64,000 nt of DNA from the NCBI RefSeq assembly GCF_016745835.1, contig NZ_JAERVL010000028.1, positions 1 to 64,000 of the forward strand, written 5' to 3'. Shown here piece by piece: positions 53,488 to 61,939 of the stretch. Position numbers and translations under genes: made by a program. Source of the DNA: Caldalkalibacillus salinus. Lineage in GTDB: Bacteria; Bacillota; Bacilli; Caldalkalibacillales; JCM-10596. Each line of letters opens with the position of its first letter. Position 1 is the stretch's first letter. A model generated the notes under the pieces. It saw only the letters and a list, made by a program, of their open reading frames with translations. It was not told the DNA's origin and ran no database searches.

Positions 53488-54353
53488 ATAACGTCTCTTT
53501 TGTGTATCATCCGCGCACCCCCTTTGAACAGAAAGTGTTGGATCATATTTCTCTGGAAATAAACACAGGGGAATGGCTGGCGATCATTGGTCATACAGGC
53601 TCGGGGAAATCAACGCTGGTACAGCACTTGAACGGTTTACTGACCCCAACAGAAGGGACCGTTCACGTGGGAGATACAGACATTGAATCACATATCTCAA
53701 CGGACACCAGTGAGTTATATCAGGATGTCGGGATGGTCTTTCAATATCCAGAGCACCAGCTTTTTGGCGAGACGGTGGCAGAAGATATCGCCTTTGGATT
53801 GAAAAACCTAGGGTGGAAAGAGGATATGATTCCATCAAGAATTGAGGAAACACTCCAAGTACTAGGGATGCCGACCACCTTACTAGACCGGTCCCCCTTT
53901 GAGCTCAGTGGCGGACAGAAACGGCGCGTGGCGCTAGCCGGTGTCATCGCCATGGACCCTGATGTGTTAATCTTGGACGAGCCCACTGCCGGATTAGACC
54001 CAGTTTCTAAGCGCCAGCTCATGCTATGGTTCCAAGAATGGCAGAAAGCCCACAATAAGACGATCATCACCATCACGCATGACATGCAAGAGGTGGCGGA
54101 CTATGCCAACACTGTCGCTGTCATGGAAGATGGCAAGTGTCGACTCAAAACAGACCCACAAGACCTGTTTACGGCGCATCATACAGATCTAGAGCGCATG
54201 AGCTTACAGCTCCCTCGTTCTTACAGGTTTGTTCAACAATTGCAGGAGCGAATGGACATTGACATTCATTCAGTGAAAAAAGAAGCATTATATCAAGCCA
54301 TTGTACATGCTGTTAAAAGGGAGAAAAGGGAGAAAGGAGGAGGCCAAGGTTGA
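53472..54353 (+). CDS. ecfA2: Energy-coupling factor transporter ATPase EcfA2
   Basis: A 293-residue second ATPase that pairs with EcfA1. Walker A IGHTGSGKSTLVQHLNG, signature LSGGQKRRVALAG and Walker B VLILDEPTAGLDP are intact; the C-terminal extension (from about 235) is the ECF-specific dimer region. ATG at 53472 lies inside ecfA1; its end overlaps ecfT by four bases. The three genes act as one unit. Confidence 0.96.
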   Translation: MDIQLDNVSFVYHPRTPFEQKVLDHISLEINTGEWLAIIGHTGSGKSTLVQHLNGLLTPTEGTVHVGDTDIESHISTDTSELYQDVGMVFQYPEHQLFGETVAEDIAFGLKNLGWKEDMIPSRIEETLQVLGMPTTLLDRSPFELSGGQKRRVALAGVIAMDPDVLILDEPTAGLDPVSKRQLMLWFQEWQKAHNKTIITITHDMQEVADYANTVAVMEDGKCRLKTDPQDLFTAHHTDLERMSLQLPRSYRFVQQLQERMDIDIHSVKKEALYQAIVHAVKREKREKGGGQG

Positions 54354-55162
54354 ATCTACTCACGCAGCTTCCTGTCGGCCGTTACATCGTAGCGGACTCT
54401 TTTCTTCATCAGTTAGATCCCAGGACCAAGCTACTGGTTATATTGGCCTTTATTTTTACCATCTTTCAAGCCAATAACATCATGTCCTTTGCCGTGGCGA
54501 CGCTGTTTGTTTTCTATGCGATAAAGCTTTCGCCAGTGTCTTCCACTTACTTGATTAAGGGTTTCAAACTCGTGTGGATGATCCTCGTCTTAACCAGTTT
54601 CTTTCACATATTTTTCACGAGGCAAGGAGAACTGATCTTTTCATTAGGTTTTATAGAGATTTACCGTGAAGGCCTTGAAAGAGCTGGCATCGTGAGCTTA
54701 CGGCTCGCTTTATTAATCTTATTGGCTTCTTTACTCACCTTAACGACAAAACCGCTCGCCCTCGCATTAGGGATAGAACGTTTACTGCATCCGCTTAAAA
54801 AATTGAAAGTGCCGGTCCATGAATTTGCATTGATGCTCACCGTCGCCTTGCGTTTCGTCCCTACACTGACTCAGGAATTAGAGCGCCTGATAAAGGCGCA
54901 ACGTGCGCGAGGGGCGACTTTTACAAAAGGCAGGACCAAAGATCGAATGGCAGCCGTTATTCCGATCTTTATCCCCTTGCTTGTTTCATCCTTTCAACGG
55001 GCGGAGGACCTTGCTGTTGCTATGGAAGCGAGAGGTTATACCGGGGGAGAAGGGCGAACACAGCTGAGACAATTACATTTTTCGGCGGATGATGCTATCG
55101 CAGGTGTCGTGACTGTGGGTGTGTGTCTACTGCTGTTAACCGTGAGGAGTTGGTCACTGTGA
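54350..55162 (+). CDS. ecfT: Energy-coupling factor transmembrane protein EcfT
   Basis: A 270-residue membrane scaffold joining the two ATPases to any S component. Membrane segments occupy most of residues 25-140 and about 235-265. The coupling helices end in the two Ala-Arg-Gly motifs, seen as QRARGATF and MEARGYTGG. The start is TTG at 54350 behind AAAGGAGGAGGCCAAGG, overlapping the ecfA2 stop. Its stop overlaps the truA start. Confidence 0.96.
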   Translation: MNLLTQLPVGRYIVADSFLHQLDPRTKLLVILAFIFTIFQANNIMSFAVATLFVFYAIKLSPVSSTYLIKGFKLVWMILVLTSFFHIFFTRQGELIFSLGFIEIYREGLERAGIVSLRLALLILLASLLTLTTKPLALALGIERLLHPLKKLKVPVHEFALMLTVALRFVPTLTQELERLIKAQRARGATFTKGRTKDRMAAVIPIFIPLLVSSFQRAEDLAVAMEARGYTGGEGRTQLRQLHFSADDAIAGVVTVGVCLLLLTVRSWSL

Positions 55163-56028
55163 CAGCTAAATTTACGAATCAGCGTGATGATGTACAATAT
55201 ATTGATGATAAAGCGCAGCACGCTCTTAAAAGTGTGCATACTCAGGAAGTATTCAATCAACGGTACATGGCTATCGTGGCGTATGATGGCACCGCCTACC
55301 ATGGTTTTCAGACACAGCCCAATGTGCCAACGGTCCAAGATAGTATAGAAAAAGCATTAACTCGGATGCACAAAAGATCTGTGCCCATTGTGGGCTCCGG
55401 TCGAACGGATGCAGGTGTACATGCGAGGGGGCAAGTGTTTCATTTTGATAGTCCGTTAACGCTTACGCCGACACAGTGGGTTAAGGCAATGAATGCGCAG
55501 TTAGATGAAGCGATACGTGTGCAACAAGTATCAGCTGTGTCAGAGGATTTTCATGCCCGTTATCATGTGGAACAGAAAGAGTACCGTTACTTCTTGTATC
55601 GTGCAACGGAGCTTGATCCGTTTCAACGTCACTATGCGGTGCGCGTACAACCAGACATTCACATTGCTAAGATGGAGGAAGCCGCCCAACGGTTGCTAGG
55701 GACGCATGACTTCACCGCTTTTTCATCCGCTAAGTCCGATGTTGAAGACAAAGTGAGAACCTTGTATCGTCTAGAGTTGGTCGAGGAGGGTGACCGAGTG
55801 ACAGTCGTTTGTGCAGGAAATGGCTTCTTATATAATATGGTTAGAATCATCGTGGGGACCCTGATAGAAATAGGAGCAGGTAAAAGGGCCTTGGAGGACA
55901 TAGACAAGGCACTGACCCAACAGGATCGTCGCGCTGCTGGAAGGACCGCACCCGCCCACGGTTTGTTTCTATGGAAAGTGACATATTCAGAGACTCTTAT
56001 AAATAGGGGGAAACTGACGAGAATATAG
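55159..56028 (+). CDS. truA: tRNA pseudouridine synthase A
   Basis: A 289-residue enzyme making pseudouridine at tRNA positions 38-40. The catalytic aspartate is in GSGRTDAGVHARGQV, and the fold starts at YMAIVAYDGTAYHGFQTQ. The GTG at 55159 follows GAGGAG (55143-55148) and overlaps the ecfT stop, so I prefer it; this gives about 36 residues before the usual start of the family. The ATG at 55267 would give the usual length but has only a distant CAGGAAG. No terminator follows directly; the rplM promoter begins ten bases after its stop. Confidence 0.93.
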   Translation: MTAKFTNQRDDVQYIDDKAQHALKSVHTQEVFNQRYMAIVAYDGTAYHGFQTQPNVPTVQDSIEKALTRMHKRSVPIVGSGRTDAGVHARGQVFHFDSPLTLTPTQWVKAMNAQLDEAIRVQQVSAVSEDFHARYHVEQKEYRYFLYRATELDPFQRHYAVRVQPDIHIAKMEEAAQRLLGTHDFTAFSSAKSDVEDKVRTLYRLELVEEGDRVTVVCAGNGFLYNMVRIIVGTLIEIGAGKRALEDIDKALTQQDRRAAGRTAPAHGLFLWKVTYSETLINRGKLTRI

Positions 56029-56037
56029 TAAAAAACC

Positions 56038-56066
56038 TTGACTCAAGAACGTCAGTGTAGTATTAT
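56038..56066 (+). promoter_or_regulatory. Promoter of rplM-rpsI
   Basis: TTGACT (56038-56043), 17 bases, TATTAT (56061-56066). The -35 box is centred in a small palindrome CTTGA-C-TCAAG (56037-56047). Confidence 0.8.
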
Positions 56067-56072
56067 ATTCTT

Positions 56073-56160
56073 TGGTATTTCTAATACCCACAGCCCCGGG
56101 TATCGCAAATACACGTGTGATCGTAATGACACATGATACACTTAAACAAACCTAATGAAC
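56073..56160 (+). promoter_or_regulatory. Ribosomal protein L13 leader
   Basis: Starts with GGTATT/AATACC, where GTATTT can instead pair with AAATAC at 56107-56112. It then has the stretch CCCACAGCCCCGGGTATCGC and a stem around CGTGTGATCGTAATGACACA. This resembles the L13 leader known before rplM in Firmicutes, expected to mediate L13 feedback. Boundaries are approximate. Confidence 0.7.
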
Positions 56161-56271
56161 TCCATATAGATGAACCAATTCTATAGGGCATTAGGACATG
56201 ACATGAACATGATTGATGAAAACATGGAACATGGACAATAGATATGTTTAAAATGATGGAGGGATATACTC

Positions 56272-56709
56272 ATGCGTACCACATTTATGGCTAAGCCAAA
56301 CGAAGTAGAACGTAAATGGTACTTAGTGGACGCAGAAGGCAAAACACTTGGTCGTTTAGCAAGTGAAGTTGCAAGCCTTCTACGTGGTAAGACCAAACCA
56401 GAATACACACCGCACATTGACACTGGAGATTTCGTCATTATTATCAATGCTGAGAAGATCGTCCTTACGGGAGATAAGCTCAACAAGAAAATCTACCGTC
56501 ACCATACGCAACATCCAGGCGGATTGAAAGAAACAACGGCAGGCGAAATGCTACAAAGACGCCCAGTAAAAGTTCTTGAGCTAGCGATCAAAGGGATGCT
56601 ACCGAAGAATAAACTTGGCCGTCAACAGTTCAAGAAGCTACACATTTATGAAGGAAGCGAACACAAGCATCAAGCACAAAAACCAGAAGTTTATGAACTT
56701 CGCGGATAA
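56272..56709 (+). CDS. rplM: 50S ribosomal protein L13
   Basis: A 145-residue early assembly protein. It begins [20 protein letters not shown] and has the signature [17 protein letters not shown]; the C-terminal [20 protein letters not shown] is typical. ATG follows TGGAGGGATATACTC. It is transcribed with rpsI, 22 bases downstream, from the promoter at 56038 through the L13 leader. Confidence 0.98.
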   Translation: MRTTFMAKPNEVERKWYLVDAEGKTLGRLASEVASLLRGKTKPEYTPHIDTGDFVIIINAEKIVLTGDKLNKKIYRHHTQHPGGLKETTAGEMLQRRPVKVLELAIKGMLPKNKLGRQQFKKLHIYEGSEHKHQAQKPEVYELRG

Positions 56710-56731
56710 TGATTGAAGGAGGGTATTTAAC

Positions 56732-57124
56732 TTGGCACAAGTAACTTATTACGGTACAGGTCGTCGTAAAAATTCCGTAGCTCGTGTACGCCTTGTACCT
56801 GGTGATGGAAGAGTTGTCATTAACAAACGTGATATAGATGAATACTTTGGACTAGAAACACTCAAGCTTATCGTGAAGCAACCGCTTCGTTTAACTGAAA
56901 CAGAAGGTCAATACGATGTTCTCGTTAACGTAAGTGGTGGAGGCTACACAGGGCAAGCGGGTGCCATCCGTCATGGCGTTGCACGCGCATTACTACAAGC
57001 GGACCCTGAATTCCGCCCTGCACTTAAGCGTGCTGGTTTCCTCACACGTGACCCACGTATGAAAGAGCGTAAGAAATACGGTCTTAAAGCCGCTCGTCGT
57101 GCGCCACAATTCTCTAAGCGTTAA
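56732..57124 (+). CDS. rpsI: 30S ribosomal protein S9
   Basis: A 130-residue head protein whose C-terminal arginine (PQFSKR) touches P-site tRNA. Family core: [19 protein letters not shown] and [15 protein letters not shown]. The start is TTG at 56732 behind AAGGAGGGTA. A terminator follows. Confidence 0.98.
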   Translation: MAQVTYYGTGRRKNSVARVRLVPGDGRVVINKRDIDEYFGLETLKLIVKQPLRLTETEGQYDVLVNVSGGGYTGQAGAIRHGVARALLQADPEFRPALKRAGFLTRDPRMKERKKYGLKAARRAPQFSKR

Positions 57125-57138
57125 TAAACTTAAGTTTC

Positions 57139-57175
57139 GAGGCTCTTTTCACTTCAGTGGAAAGGGTCTTTTTTA
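57139..57175 (+). terminator. Terminator after rpsI
   Basis: GGCTCTTTTCACT and AGTGGAAAGGGTC form a stem with a few G-T or mismatched pairs around TTC, followed by six T. Confidence 0.75.
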
Positions 57176-57234
57176 TGTTATTAAATAAGTTTATGTCGTT
57201 TAGATCAGATGGAAAGGAACAATCCCTAAGAAAT

Positions 57235-57269
57235 GAAAGGGTTCTGAGCGTCTATCTCAGAGCCTTTTA
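57235..57269 (+). terminator. Second hairpin after rpsI
   Basis: AAAGG..TCTGAG and CTCAGA..CCTTT pair around CGTCTAT. The T tract is only TTTT, merged with the arm, so it is a weak terminator or a remnant. Confidence 0.5.
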
Positions 57270-57293
57270 CTATGTGGGAGCCGCCTAGACCCC

Positions 57294-57326
57294 TCACAGT
57301 AACCTCATAGTAACCTCATAGTAACC
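57294..57326 (+). repeat. Three tandem 11-base repeats
   Basis: TCACAGTAACC (57294-57304), TCATAGTAACC (57305-57315) and TCATAGTAACC (57316-57326). The period equals about one DNA turn. They lie 110 bases before the epimerase-like gene in a 312-base intergenic region that otherwise holds two rpsI hairpins; I see no clear sigma-A promoter in it. Confidence 0.85.
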
Positions 57327-57436
57327 ACTTTCTCCATCCTTTTGCTTTAAAACATTAAAAATGGAAAAGCTAAAAGCGAGCGATAAGGGGTAACGTTGTT
57401 ATCCTATATGAGCAAAAACAAAAAAGGAGGAAAAAG

Positions 57437-58345
57437 ATGAAAGTAGTGGTCACAGGAGCGGCAGGTAAAATTGGACGATGGACCGTTAGAACGATTTTAG
57501 AAGCCGGCCATGATGTTATAGCGACAGATCGACTATTGAGAGAGGAATCCGCATCGAAAAAGTTTATTCAAGCCGACCTGCGCGATTATGGACAAGTCAT
57601 TCAGCTATTGCAGGGATGTGATGCAGTCGTTCATCTAGGAAATATTCCGACCGATGTAAGGAACACATCTCAGGCCATATTTGAAAATAATATGCTCGTT
57701 AATTTTAACATCCTCGAAGCTTGTAAGGATTTAAAAATCGCTAAGCTTGTATGGGCGTCAAGCGAAACGGTTTTAGGGTATCCATTTAAGCCAGGAGACC
57801 TCAGTTATTTGCCTTTAGACGAGGAGCATCCAACGACAGTCAAGTCATCATATGCTATGGCCAAACGGCTAACCGAAATTCTATCTGACATGTTTTACAA
57901 GCTGACTAAGGCTCAGATCGTGTCTCTACGTTTTGCTAATATCTACGAGCCTGATGAATATGAAAAAATGCCGATTATGCATTGGAAGGACGACGGTCAA
58001 AAGAATATTCAAAAGAAAAATGTATGGGCGTACTGCGATGTGAGGGACGCTGCCAAAGCTTGTCTGCTAGCGATAGAAAAGGATAATCTAGGTATTGAGA
58101 CATTTCACATTACAGCTCCCGATACCATTATGCCTGACTTAAGTAAGGATTTAGTCGATCGATATTTTCCAGATGTGTCTTTGAAGAGAACGATACAAGG
58201 ACACGAAACACTGATGGCTATAGATAAGGCACGTAAAATCCTTGGCTATGAACCTCGTTATACTTGGCGAAGTGTGCTTAATAACGATGGTACAACCAAG
58301 AAATTACCCGAGGACCAACTTGCTCTATCAAAAACAAACATATAA
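57437..58345 (+). CDS. NAD-dependent epimerase/dehydratase family protein
   Basis: A 302-residue extended short-chain dehydrogenase. The N-terminal nucleotide-binding motif VTGAAGKIGRWTV (GxxGxxG) is at about 5-17, an Asp follows at ATDRLL, and the catalytic Tyr/Lys pair is in SSYAMAKRLTE with an upstream serine in ASSETVLG. Members act on nucleotide sugars or uronates; the substrate here is unknown. ATG follows AAAAAGGAGG. It replaces the genes usually found between rpsI and cwlD in B. subtilis and is followed by its own terminator, suggesting a separate unit. Confidence 0.85.
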   Translation: MKVVVTGAAGKIGRWTVRTILEAGHDVIATDRLLREESASKKFIQADLRDYGQVIQLLQGCDAVVHLGNIPTDVRNTSQAIFENNMLVNFNILEACKDLKIAKLVWASSETVLGYPFKPGDLSYLPLDEEHPTTVKSSYAMAKRLTEILSDMFYKLTKAQIVSLRFANIYEPDEYEKMPIMHWKDDGQKNIQKKNVWAYCDVRDAAKACLLAIEKDNLGIETFHITAPDTIMPDLSKDLVDRYFPDVSLKRTIQGHETLMAIDKARKILGYEPRYTWRSVLNNDGTTKKLPEDQLALSKTNI

Positions 58346-58437
58346 GTATGCGTTTGATCATGAAGATCTGACTATGAAAAGTATTATAAAAGGATTGAAA
58401 AAAGGTTTGAATAGACACAACATCACGACACACGTCG

Positions 58438-58473
58438 TACCCCGGGCAAAGATGATCTTCCCGGGGTTTTTTA
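58438..58473 (+). terminator. Terminator after the epimerase-like gene
   Basis: ACCCCGGG (58439-58446) and CCCGGGGT (58460-58467), with inner AAGAT/ATCTT pairing, then TTTTTT. The remaining 58474-58600 before the pirin promoter holds no gene I can support. Confidence 0.9.
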
Positions 58474-58599
58474 CTTGTGATTTAATTTACCTACCGTGTG
58501 CTATGCTACCGTGTTTTTTGTTCGACCGTGGAACGGTAACGTTTGTTAGTGGGGCAAGAGCTTTTGCTAGTCATGTCAATGTGAGTACTCAACCGTATC

Positions 58600-58608
58600 T
58601 GATATAAT
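58600..58608 (+). promoter_or_regulatory. Extended -10 promoter of the pirin gene
   Basis: TGATATAAT with a perfect TATAAT at 58603-58608 and extended TGA; the -35 region lacks a clear TTGACA. Confidence 0.6.
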
Positions 58609-58682
58609 AACATGGAAAGCTTTAGTCAGTACGATATATGGAAATAGGCACTTGATTATACAGATAAGGAGCTGTGTTCATT

Positions 58683-59561
58683 ATGACGTACCGTTCAGTA
58701 CAGGGCGTTTATAGAGGGACGTCACCTCATATGGTAGGGGACGGTTTCCGTATGTCCAACTATTTCCCGACAGGTCATGACTTTGGACAACGCTTGAGCC
58801 CTTTTTTATTACTCGATTACAATGAACCCTATGCATTCCCACCTAGCTCTGAACCTAGAGGTGTTGGTGCACACCCTCACAGGGGATTCGAAACCGTTTC
58901 ACTGGCCTATGAAGGGGTTGTGGAACACCACGATAACCAGGGCCACCACGGGGTTATTGGACCCGGTGATGTCCAATGGATGACAGCCGGTTCAGGGCTT
59001 TTGCATAAGGAGTATCATGAGCATGACTTCTCTCGTAGAGGAGGTACACTTCACTTTATTCAAATGTGGGTCAACCTCCCTCGTGAGCACAAAATGCACC
59101 CGCCGCGTTACCAACCTTTGTTAAAAGAGGACATGGGGCGGACTGAACTCCCTGATAACGGCGGTCACGTCCGAGTCATCGCTGGTGAATACAATGGGGT
59201 TAAAGGGCCTGCACACACGTTTACCCCGATCCATATGTTCGATATCAGCTTTAACAAAAATGGGCAAGCCCAGTTTGAATTACCGTCTCACTATAACACC
59301 GCGGCTTTAGTGCTCAAGGGACAGACGTCTATCAATGAGGGCCAATCTGTTGATGAAGGAGACTTGGTGCTGTTTGATAATACGTCCGGGGTCATCAGAA
59401 TAGAAGGGCAAACGGACGATACACTGGTCCTCGTCTTCAGTGGGGAACCGATCGAAGAACCGATTTACCAGCATGGCCCCTTCGTGATGAACAGCAGAGA
59501 AGACATTAAACAAGCCTTTCGAGACTTTCAGTCGGGCAAGATGGGGAGTACGGAGTTCTAA
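58683..59561 (+). CDS. Pirin family protein
   Basis: A 292-residue bicupin. The N-terminal cupin has the pirin metal site in VGAHPHRGFETV (two histidines) and GLLHKEYHEHD, with the motif PGDVQWMTAGSG between. The C-terminal cupin (from about 175) is degenerate. Some bacterial pirins are quercetin dioxygenases; others have no known role. ATG at 58683 is about 11 bases after AAGGAG; GTG at 58674 is too close. It sits alone between two terminated units. Confidence 0.92.
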   Translation: MTYRSVQGVYRGTSPHMVGDGFRMSNYFPTGHDFGQRLSPFLLLDYNEPYAFPPSSEPRGVGAHPHRGFETVSLAYEGVVEHHDNQGHHGVIGPGDVQWMTAGSGLLHKEYHEHDFSRRGGTLHFIQMWVNLPREHKMHPPRYQPLLKEDMGRTELPDNGGHVRVIAGEYNGVKGPAHTFTPIHMFDISFNKNGQAQFELPSHYNTAALVLKGQTSINEGQSVDEGDLVLFDNTSGVIRIEGQTDDTLVLVFSGEPIEEPIYQHGPFVMNSREDIKQAFRDFQSGKMGSTEF

Positions 59562-59743
59562 CTTTTTGACAAAATGAAAGCCCATCAGCAGTAAGGCTCA
59601 TTTATAGTCATTAAAAAAAGTCGTACGTGGATAACGTGCGATTTTTTGTTGAGTAAAAAACATTCATAACCATCACCCCCTCGCGTATATATTTTACAGT
59701 AGGACGAGTGTAGACAAGGTGACGGACAAGGGGGATAAAATAG

Positions 59744-60466
59744 ATGGACGTGCATATTGTTTCTTTAAAAAGACTGATACTCGGCGGCATTGCCTTGGCT
59801 GTTCTCATTGCCATATTTAATTCGCCGATATCCTATGATTTTTCCAGATCTGCTTGGAGTCTACCTCTATCAGGCCAAATCATCATGATCGACCCCGGGC
59901 ATGGCGGACCAGACGGAGGCGCGGTGAGTAAGGAAGGAATCATAGAGAAGGAGGTCACCCTAGCGATTGCCTTCTACCTTAGAGATATGCTCCAAGAATC
60001 GGGTGCTTTGGTATTAATGACTCGTGAATCAGACATCGAGTTATCGACCCCCGAGGCAAAGAGACAAGGGAGAAGAAAAGCAGAGGACCTCAAGAATCGA
60101 GTGAATATGATTAATGAAAGTGAAGCCGATTATTTCATCAGCATTCACCTCAATAGCATAGGGGCTGCCAAATGGAGGGGCGCGCAAACCTTTTACCAAC
60201 CGAAGTATGAAGCCTCGGAACGAATGGCCAAGCTGATACAGAGTGAGATCATGCGTAACCTTGAGAATACGAACAGACAAGCTAAGAAAACACAGGACGT
60301 TTACTTATTAAAGCACGTGGAACGACCAGGTGTATTAGTCGAAGTCGGTTTTTTATCTAACCCAGAAGAATCAACACTCCTCAGTACAGCGGAATACCAA
60401 AAAAGTGTCGCCGCATCCATTTATGAAGGTTTACTTCGTCACGCTGTGGGTGATTCTACAGACTGA
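59744..60466 (+). CDS. cwlD: Germination-specific N-acetylmuramoyl-L-alanine amidase CwlD
   Basis: A 240-residue Amidase_3 enzyme needed to make muramic-delta-lactam in spore cortex. An N-terminal signal or anchor helix (about 10-26) precedes the catalytic domain. Zinc ligands His53 (DPGHGGPDGG) and Glu68 region (IIEKEVTL) and the histidine in SIHLNS are present, as is the catalytic glutamate in VLVEVGFLSN. ATG follows AAGGGGGATAAAATAG. In the family it works together with the deacetylase PdaA; PdaB-type deacetylase is encoded at the right edge. Confidence 0.94.
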   Translation: MDVHIVSLKRLILGGIALAVLIAIFNSPISYDFSRSAWSLPLSGQIIMIDPGHGGPDGGAVSKEGIIEKEVTLAIAFYLRDMLQESGALVLMTRESDIELSTPEAKRQGRRKAEDLKNRVNMINESEADYFISIHLNSIGAAKWRGAQTFYQPKYEASERMAKLIQSEIMRNLENTNRQAKKTQDVYLLKHVERPGVLVEVGFLSNPEESTLLSTAEYQKSVAASIYEGLLRHAVGDSTD

Positions 60467-60669
60467 AGGGTATTTTAGGAGCAAGCGCCAAGCGAAAGAC
60501 ATCCAAACGTGCTATAATAAAAAGACGAAAAATTTATAACAAGAAGGAACAAGGGGCACTTCATCACACTAGAAAACCTTCGTACAAGTGAACCTTTAGA
60601 AAAATTGAATACATATGTATCTCATTCATGATACGCATAGACAAAACTGTACAAGTCGAGGTGTCTAAC

Positions 60670-61731
60670 TTGCTAACGGAAGAAAAAATTCGTCAAGTAT
60701 TAAAAGATGTACGTGAACCTGATTTAAATGTGAGCCTAGTCGAAGCGGGGCTCATACGTGAGTGTAGATTGAAGGAGAACCACGTCAGTCTAAAAATTGC
60801 GTTAGCCCAGACGGGGACGCAAGAGCAAATGCAACTACAGCAACAAGTGGTCCAAATGGTAAAAGAAGCAGGTGCTGAAACAGTAGGCTTAAGATTCGAA
60901 GCGCTTTCTGAAGAAGAGTTGCAAAAGCTAGGCGCCCAGGGACAAGGTCAAGCCCAGCCGAACGTTACGGATCTTCTCTCACCGGACAGCGGTACAACGG
61001 TGATCTCAATTACCAGTGGAAAAGGGGGCGTTGGGAAGTCGACGGTGACTGTAAACCTCGCGACTGCACTTCAACGCCTAGGTAAAAAAGTAGGAGTTGT
61101 TGATGCCGATATCTACGGTTTTAGTGTCCCAGATATGATGGGCATTGATGAGCGTCCACGCGTCGTGGGTGAGGTCATTCACCCTGTTGTTGTTCAAGGG
61201 GTAAAAGTGATGTCTATGGGCTTTTTTGTCGAAGATAACTCTCCCGTGATTTGGAGAGGGCCCATGCTAGGTAAAATGCTACGTAATTTCTTTGGAGAAG
61301 TGGAATGGGGAGAATTAGATTATCTCATCCTGGACCTTCCCCCTGGAACGGGTGATGTGGCTTTAGATGTGCATCAGATGATACCGCATAGCAGGGAGAT
61401 TATCGTGACGACCCCGCACACGACGGCCGCGTTTGTTGCTGCGAGAGCGGGAGCCATGGCACTGAAGACCAATCATGAAATTCTCGGGGTTGTAGAGAAT
61501 ATGTCCTATTACCCACTTCCTGACGGCACAAAGGATTATATTTTTGGACAAGGCGGTGGGGAGAAGCTAGCAGAGAATTTGAAGACTGAACTCGTGGCTC
61601 AAATTCCGCTAGGACAGCCCAAACAAGATGTTGCACCTGGTGAACATCGTACAGCGATCTATCCAGAGGGCTCACTCATTGGCGATATCTACATGGATCT
61701 CGCCAAGACATTAGACAGTAAGGTGCGATAA
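60670..61731 (+). CDS. salA: Mrp/NBP35-family ATPase SalA
   Basis: A 353-residue P-loop ATPase. A MIP18-like N-terminal domain (about 1-90) is followed by the MinD/Mrp fold with SGKGGVGKST (deviant Walker A near 122), DADIYGFSVPDMMG and LDLPPGTGDVALD. The C-terminal CxxC pair of iron-sulfur carrier Mrp proteins is absent, as in B. subtilis SalA, a regulator of scoC. I prefer TTG at 60670, six bases after GAGGTG, which matches the homologous start; ATG at 60628 has no ribosome site. Confidence 0.9.
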   Translation: MLTEEKIRQVLKDVREPDLNVSLVEAGLIRECRLKENHVSLKIALAQTGTQEQMQLQQQVVQMVKEAGAETVGLRFEALSEEELQKLGAQGQGQAQPNVTDLLSPDSGTTVISITSGKGGVGKSTVTVNLATALQRLGKKVGVVDADIYGFSVPDMMGIDERPRVVGEVIHPVVVQGVKVMSMGFFVEDNSPVIWRGPMLGKMLRNFFGEVEWGELDYLILDLPPGTGDVALDVHQMIPHSREIIVTTPHTTAAFVAARAGAMALKTNHEILGVVENMSYYPLPDGTKDYIFGQGGGEKLAENLKTELVAQIPLGQPKQDVAPGEHRTAIYPEGSLIGDIYMDLAKTLDSKVR

Positions 61732-61869
61732 AAATAAACGAAAACGAAATAAAACAATACATGGAAACGCTATTCTTGGTTGGTCCCTAAGTCGCCTTCT
61801 CCTTAAGGATGAACAAGACGCGTTAACTTAATTAATTACGAATCCCTTCGGGCCCGACGGTGACGTCAA

Positions 61870-61911
61870 TAAAAAAATCGAGCCATTATGTTTCACGGCT
61901 CGATTTTTTAA
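61870..61911. terminator. Bidirectional terminator between salA and gerD
   Basis: AAAAAATCGAGCC and GGCTCGATTTTTT flank the loop ATTATGTTTCAC. Runs of A and T on either side make it work in both directions, for the converging salA and gerD transcripts. Confidence 0.92.
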
Positions 61912-61939
61912 TGTTGATGATTATTTTGGGGAGATAAAC

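Noticed and set aside
58242-58607. Open frame of 121 codons after the epimerase-like gene
   Set aside because: It overlaps the end of that gene in another frame and then runs straight through a strong terminator hairpin; no ribosome site and no family resemblance.
61801-61868. Palindrome cluster as an artificial polylinker or cloning scar
   Set aside because: The flanking sequence is continuous with the normal conserved gene order, and the terminator next to it is a natural one; chance or biological palindromes are the simpler reading.
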